Shown here piece by piece: positions 58,702 through 64,000 of a DNA stretch of 64,000 bases; position 1 is the stretch's first letter; every line of letters starts with the position of its first letter. The DNA is from Lindgomyces ingoldianus (lineage: Eukaryota > Ascomycota > Dothideomycetes > Pleosporales > Lindgomycetaceae). The stretch lies in contig NW_022985223.1 of NCBI RefSeq assembly GCF_010093535.1, positions 186,001-250,000 of the forward strand, given 5' to 3'. The notes below the pieces were generated by a model. That model had not been told where the DNA came from and searched no databases. It saw only the letters and a program-made list of their open reading frames with translations. Position numbers and translations under genes: made by a program.

Positions 58702-60434
58702 TCAATTGGCGCGGTGTGCCCATTCGGCAAGCTGATTGGAGGAATCGACCGAGTCTTGATTTTTCTCATGTCGACCAGCCATGGCCTCGGGGTGTTCCAG
58801 TGAGTGGGCGGACATTCCATCAACATCGTCAGGGGTCTTGACGTCGCGGGTAAGCTCAACGTAGTCATACTACAATCCAGTTAGTCTTATTACACATCAG
58901 AAATGATGAGGTCGCACTTACAGCGAATTCGCCTATCTCAACATCATCGATACCCAAAATCTCCTCCTCTTCAGTAGCGCGGAGCTTGAAGATGGGCATA
59001 AATTTGCCAAGCCAGTCGAGGCAGCCGAGAATGACGCAGGTTCCTACGAAGGAGTATGAACCACCAGCGAGAGAGTCCGCGAGTTGGTAGCCAAGTTGGA
59101 CCCAGTGATGGTTCAACCAACCACCAGGAATGATGGTGTACCCGTCAAGATGGGCAATGTAGTCACTGTAGAGTCGATTAGAATAGAACGCGCGGACGGT
59201 ACGGGCGAGACTTACGCAGCAAAAAAGGCAGTCAGGATATTTCCAACAAACCCGCCAATTGCGTGGACAGCAAAGATATCGAGGGCGTCATCGGCTCGAA
59301 GGAAGTACTTCAGCTTCGTGGCATAGTTGCAGCAGACTCCACCGCATACTCCAAACACGACCGCAGCCCAGGCTGGAACATATCCTGATCCCGGAGTGAT
59401 GGCGACGAGACCGGCAATCACGCCGGAGCAGAAGCCAACAGTTGACCACTTGCGTTCCAGACGATAATCAACAAGGCACCAGGTGATCCCACCAACACAA
59501 GCGGCCAAGTTGGTGACAACAGCCGCCATGACAGCGCGAAGGTTAGCGGAGAGGGCTGAACCGGCATTGAAGCCAAACCATCCGACCCAGAGGAAAACGG
59601 TCCCAATCACAATGTGTGTAACATTGTGGGGGCGGTAGTTCAGCTCCTGTGTGCCATGTCCCCTCCTCTTTCCGAGCATGTAGGAGTAGGCAAGGGCAGC
59701 ACAGCCTGAAGCGATATGGACAGGGGTTCCACCGGCGAAATCTAAGCCACCACGTTTGAAGACCCAGCCCTTGGGATTCCAGGTCCAGCAGGCAATAGGG
59801 TCGTAGATCACTGTCGACCAAACGAACATGTAGATTATACAAGGCAGCATCCTGCCTCGTTCAGCCACGGCGCCTACAGCCAATGCGACTCTGCAACGTT
59901 ATCAGCACAAGTTACAAGATATCAGCTGGTGAGGTGACGTACGTGATAGCGGCGAACATGCCTTGGTACACACAGAAAAGGAGATCCGGGATACGAGGGC
60001 TGCCTACAGAAGGTGCGCCGAGGACGTCCATTAGGCCAAAGTTATCCAGGGCCCCAATGAACTTCCCAGCCTTATGTGAGAAGGTCAAGGAGTAGCCCCA
60101 GAAGAACCATTGGAATGAGACGACGGCTGTGGCCATTACAGACAGCCATAGTAGCGACAGGGCCGACTTTCTTCGCGCCAGTCCAGAATAGAAGAAGCCA
60201 ACACCCGGGATCATGAGAAGAACGAGCGCAGTAGATGTGATCATCCAAGCAATGTCGCCGGGCTGGGAGAAACATTAGCTCCACCAAGCTTAGATCGCTG
60301 AGACTTTGCATTGTGCTCACATTGTAGAAGACATTGAGATTGTACGTCAAAGAGTCACCCCCAGTGGGATCAGTGAGGTTTTTGAAGTCCTCTAGAGGTG
60401 TGGTGGGAAACTGCCCAGATACGACAGGGTCCAT
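58702..60434 (-). CDS. Ammonium permease (AMT/MEP family)
   Basis: Plasma-membrane ammonium channel of 506 residues with eleven predicted helices; five exons (60434-60321, 60262-59943, 59890-59216, 59165-58922, 58869-58702). Family motifs are GDIAWMITSTALVLLMIPGV, FYSGLARRKSALSLL, VVSFQWFFWGYSL, the signature around DFAGGTPVHIASGCAALAYS and FNAGSALSANLRA. The two pore histidines are in PVHIASG and DIFAVHAIGG. The C-terminal cytosolic domain has the regulatory helix ATEEEEILGIDDVEIGEFAY, followed by a hydrophilic tail. It is most like the fungal MeaA/MepA/Mep2 group; which paralogue it is cannot be fixed. Members are usually under nitrogen (AreA/GATA) control; one HGATAR match (AGATAG) lies at 60716-60721, which is chance level. 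Confidence 0.96.
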
Positions 60435-63400
60435 GTTCGCGATCTGTTTCCGATCTTCGTTCCAAGACCGGAAAATGGATATATGAGAATGTCGACAGAG
60501 ACTTGGGGCTCAAACGCGCTACAGTCGAGCTTACCTGCGCGTTGGCGAGCGAAGTGGAGCTGTATAAAGAGAAAGAAAGTAAATCGAAGAAGGAGCGGAC
60601 GGAGTGCGCGGAAGAAAAGCCAAAGGGCTGTGTCCCAACTACACTTCCAGGGATCTAGAGTGCGGATTCCTTGGCGTGCGCCTGGGAAGGCTGGCAGGTG
60701 GGAGTGCGGTCAACGAGATAGAGGTCAACACAAGAAGAGCCTCTGTGAGGTGTGGCACAGAAGACAGTGTTATAGAAGTCGCATTCACGGCGAGAAGGTT
60801 CAGCGCGCGGTCCCAGGATACGGCCTAAAGGGGGCCATGGTTGAATATAAGTGCGGACATTGCATTCTTCCCGTTCCCTGCAGCCAGAGGGCTCGGACGG
60901 CCTCGCTGCTGAAGCATGAACCCCCAGGATCACAAGCAAGCCACTCGGTGGGGTGCAAGATATGTGACCGCCTGCAGCCAATGCTGGGCGATGTTTGCAT
61001 TGTTGCCAGAGCCTGGTGTCACGCAGGGATGCCGCCATCGAAACGGGGCGGACACTGGCAGAGCCTAGGTCGCTCGGTTGTCGAACCATGCCCGTGGGAT
61101 GACGGCGAGGGCTGCAGAAGGCAAATCTGTCTCTGTCCATTGCTCCCGCGTTCGACAACGAGCAGGCGACCGCCCGACAACCCGGCTTTCAGGCAGACTC
61201 GCAAGCAGTTGTACAGGAACAGGCAAAAAGGCGCGCGGTGTTGCCTCCAATGCTGCGTACTGGGTCCTGGAGGACTGGAGAAGAGTCACGAGATGCGGCC
61301 TATCAAAAGGCGTTGAAGATTGCATTTCGTTTCTTATCAGCACTCGGACCGCGCCAAGCCGACATTGACGGGGACCAGCGCTCGCGGACCGACAGGGAGG
61401 GCCGTCAGGCACTATTCCGCTTTCTGCACATCTGACCTTTCCCCCTCGAATGACAGTCGGGCGCTCAGTCTCCATAATCAATAACCATTGCGGAGTTGCT
61501 CGTCACACCTCTTTTGTGTGGCACAGCGAGGCTGGAGCCGTCACATAACTATGTCCCCTCAGCTTAGTTAATTTCTTTCCGGTTCTCATATGCGCTCTGT
61601 TGGTGCTGTGCCGTCGGCCGTATACGTTCAGCGGTTTGGTTCCACTCCTCCTCTTTCATCTCGCATCCCTCGCTCTCCAAACGGACACCCCAAAAATCAG
61701 TGCCTGTTTCTGCATTCGTGCCTGGATCTTGCGGCCCCCGATTCCACTGCAGGAGAACCCTGATGGAACTTTCCACTGGAACTTGAAAACCTTGTCGGTG
61801 GCACCATAAAAAGGCCAGTTGCTTTTTATGTCGCCTGCAAACCACCCCTGCTTGAATGCTCGCCTTCCCTTCAGCATTGCATACTTGTCCGTCCAATCTC
61901 GCCCTGGGCCGCCTTCCATCCACCCCCGTATTCCTCCTCGAACTGCAGGGCAAACTCAATTTCGATTCCGCCACCACCCGCAAAACTGCAAGCCGCTTGT
62001 CCAGGCCAATACAGGGCTATCTTCTCTAATTGGTAAACCAGAGTACGTAGTGAAAGAGGGTCGGTTCGTTCCAGCCTGCCCATGAACACAAGACGCTCAG
62101 TAAGTATGTTGTGTCAGAGTCGTACGGCCTAGCCAGTGGTGTGGATTGTGCACGCAGATATTCCTAGCAACATCGGAGTACTGATCCTATTTTGGGTCCG
62201 ACAATCGACATGGGCAGCGCATCGCCAAGACTCCCAAGAGTGGAGGCCCAGCGAGTCAACTAGTGGAGTGCTCGATTTAGCCATCCGTTTCAGCAAAGGA
62301 CCGACAAAGAAACAATCCCATTACAACGGGTATTGCCAGCCACATTAACCAAATGCCCGCAATGTCACCAATGTATTTGAGGTTGTATCATAGCATGCGA
62401 AAAGTCTAACAACGGGCATCCAAAGAACGAGTCCCTCAGATTACGACATGAAGATTCCGTCGCGTGGCTTACCGTCGTTAGGCCATCAAAGTAGCCGTTT
62501 GTGAGAGGAGGCAACCAGAGGTGTGATCTAGAGTGTTGCGTCAACTGGAGATTATTGTCACAGGAGTCTTCTCATTCGGTATGAATCGAATGCGTGAAGC
62601 AACGCTAACTCACCTGACGGACTTGGGTTTCTCCTCTGCTCAGCGTTCCGTATTCGGTCTCATCAGCTAGACGGTTCGGGCAGGCCCTTTGGGCTGATAT
62701 TAAAGAAACGAGCTCCCGATCCGTATTCCCTTTCGTAGCCTTGCACAAGGTAGATCCAGAAGAAAAGGGGCCAAGGATGCCAAGAGACAGGAAACAAAAC
62801 ATTCATATATTCCTGTGGCACAGGTGAGGGAGGTGCAGATGACCACAAGGGTCCTGCTTATTCCCCTCAAAGCACGTTCTTGGATTCCGGCGTCAAATAG
62901 CTCGAAGCAGTCAGGCGGAAGGCGGCGAGGCAGTCGTGATCCAATCTCGTTCGTGAAGCGCTACCATCAATGGTGAAGCCAATGAGAGCAAAGCTGGGTG
63001 ACCAACGCACCATTATGCAACCGTGGCGCTTGCAGCATTCTTTGTCTTGTAGACTCTCGACCAGAGCTGAGCATTTCTTGGACTCAAATTCGCAGTGTGC
63101 CCCGAGAAACAGCTGACAAGAGTCCCCTCTCGCACCCCCCTCTGGCGTCCCTGATGGATAGACTTCTTGTAAGACCGACTTTCTCTCGGTAGAAGGTTAC
63201 GACTTGTCAATCTTTCTGGCTGTTCCTGAATGTCAAGACAATGGTCGAGATGCCCGCTCCGCAGCGGTTGAGGCGTCTGTAAGGCGTAACTGAAGGACTC
63301 TCCGGCCTTATCCCGGACGTCTCGACGAATTACGGAGAACAGGCTGGAACAATGTCTCCTGGGGTTTTGGTAGATATATTTCTGGTTGCTTTGAGTAGGG

Positions 63401-64000
63401 CATGTGTTACAAAGGCGTTCAATTTCGCCGCTTTTGACGAAACACAGCTGCGATGTCTCAGTGGGATGTGTCCTCTCTTTGACAAATCTGATCAGTTCCT
63501 ATTATTCGTACTCACTGAAGCGTACTCTTCTCTTTGGTGGTGCGAAATGTAATCGAGATACTGGGTTGGAGTGTCTGCTGAATCATCATCGGTTCGCCGC
63601 ATCCAAGCGACCAAATCCTGTTTCCGGGGAGAAGTGAGACATATATGGGAGGGCACGGCTAGTAGCGCTGTTTGAACGCAGCGTGAAAAGACAGGCATTT
63701 TGTCCTTTGCGAAGCCATCCAGGTGCATGAAGTGGCAGAAAACCAGGTTGGGAGCTAATCTGAACGTGTCGTGCAATTCCACTTCCGATCTGGGGCTGGT
63801 GGCAAGACGTGTTGTGAATCGGAGGCCAAGCTCTGAACCAAAGGGGAGCGTTGGATCCAGCAGTTCTTCAACCAAGCTCTTTTCATATTGAAACGGCATC
63901 GTAGTATTCTTTGTTGCTCTGTGCAATCTCTAGCAACGCCACAGCAAGTTACAGGCAGCCCGCTTCGAGGTTCAGCAGCGCTGATCTTGCCTCCACAGGG
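60435..64000. other. 3.6-kb region without an intact recognised gene
   Basis: The left part is the ammonium permease promoter. A GC-rich stretch (60650-61480) has open frames on both strands but no family resemblance. A possible broken secreted-protein gene is listed separately (61600-62060). On the minus strand at 63926-63492 a 144-codon frame (inner ATG reading MPFQYEKSLVEELLDPTLPF) looks moderately protein-like; it could be a hypothetical gene or its first exon, but no domain is recognised. Confidence 0.35.
61600..62060 (-). pseudogene. Possible frameshifted remnant of a secreted beta-rich protein
   Basis: Adjacent minus-strand frames give protein-like segments in sequence: GIEIEFALQFEEEYGGGW (about 61975-61920), then in another frame DWTDKYAMLKGRRAFKQGWF, AGDIKSNWPFYGATDKVFKF and QWKVPSGFSC (about 61900-61755), then in a third RVLLQWNRGPQDPGTNAETG and TDFWGVRLESEGCE (about 61775-61670). 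The order W-K-V-P-S-G...C, then LQWN and a DFW segment, is reminiscent of the C-terminal half of lytic polysaccharide monooxygenases, but this is a weak impression. Small introns instead of frameshifts cannot be excluded. Confidence 0.3.

Noticed and set aside
60483..61316. 277-codon plus-strand ORF upstream of the ammonium permease
   Set aside because: Composition is Arg/Gly/Cys/Ser-rich without domain pattern, open frames exist on both strands in this GC-rich stretch, and its first part lies in the permease promoter.

Overview
The window is nuclear DNA of a filamentous ascomycete (Pezizomycotina). The evidence is the many short introns (about 47-60 bp, GT...AG), the fungal gene families and a tRNA-Pro with an intron. 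Several families (PTH11/SAT4-type membrane receptor, Gli3/Iec1-type zinc finger, luciferase-like DUF5519 protein) are typical of Pezizomycotina. A Leotiomycete is my guess for the class, but the sequence alone does not settle it. I resolved exon boundaries by hand from reading frame, splice sites and family conservation.

Layout. 1-5.6 kb: an aromatic catabolism cluster with a CYP504-type P450 (phenylacetate hydroxylase family, cut by the left edge), fumarylacetoacetase and homogentisate 1,2-dioxygenase. 6-19 kb: ordinary housekeeping genes, namely LEO1 (Paf1 complex), a Mob-family kinase activator, ARF1, a CorA-like membrane protein, a MAPEG protein and a DUF4140/DUF4139 protein. 19-22 kb: gene-poor, with decayed minus-strand coding-like sequence. 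22-31 kb: a PTH11/SAT4-type 7TM protein, a small membrane protein with a difficult first exon, a C2H2 zinc-finger protein, an aldo/keto reductase and an alkaline ceramidase that needs a 13-nt micro-exon. A tRNA-Pro(AGG) with an intron lies at 31.6 kb.

33.5-43.9 kb is an accessory stretch: an MFS sugar transporter, an unrecognised secreted protein with a predicted helical toroid plus beta domain, a secreted GH127-like beta-L-arabinofuranosidase and a secreted jacalin/aerolysin-like protein. The first three could act together in extracellular sugar release and uptake. 43.9-49 kb is a decayed zone that holds a clear pseudogene of an APH-fold kinase. 49-60.4 kb returns to ordinary genes: a single-pass membrane protein, 3-ketodihydrosphingosine reductase, Sas10/Utp3, a luciferase-like protein, EMC5 and an ammonium permease. 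60.4-64 kb has no gene I can support, apart from a possible frameshifted remnant near 61.6-62.1 kb.

Two genes act on the same pathway although they are far apart: 3-ketodihydrosphingosine reductase (51.2 kb) and alkaline ceramidase (29.4 kb) are both sphingolipid enzymes. The phenylacetate/tyrosine genes form a true functional cluster, but the third classical member, maleylacetoacetate isomerase, is not in the window.
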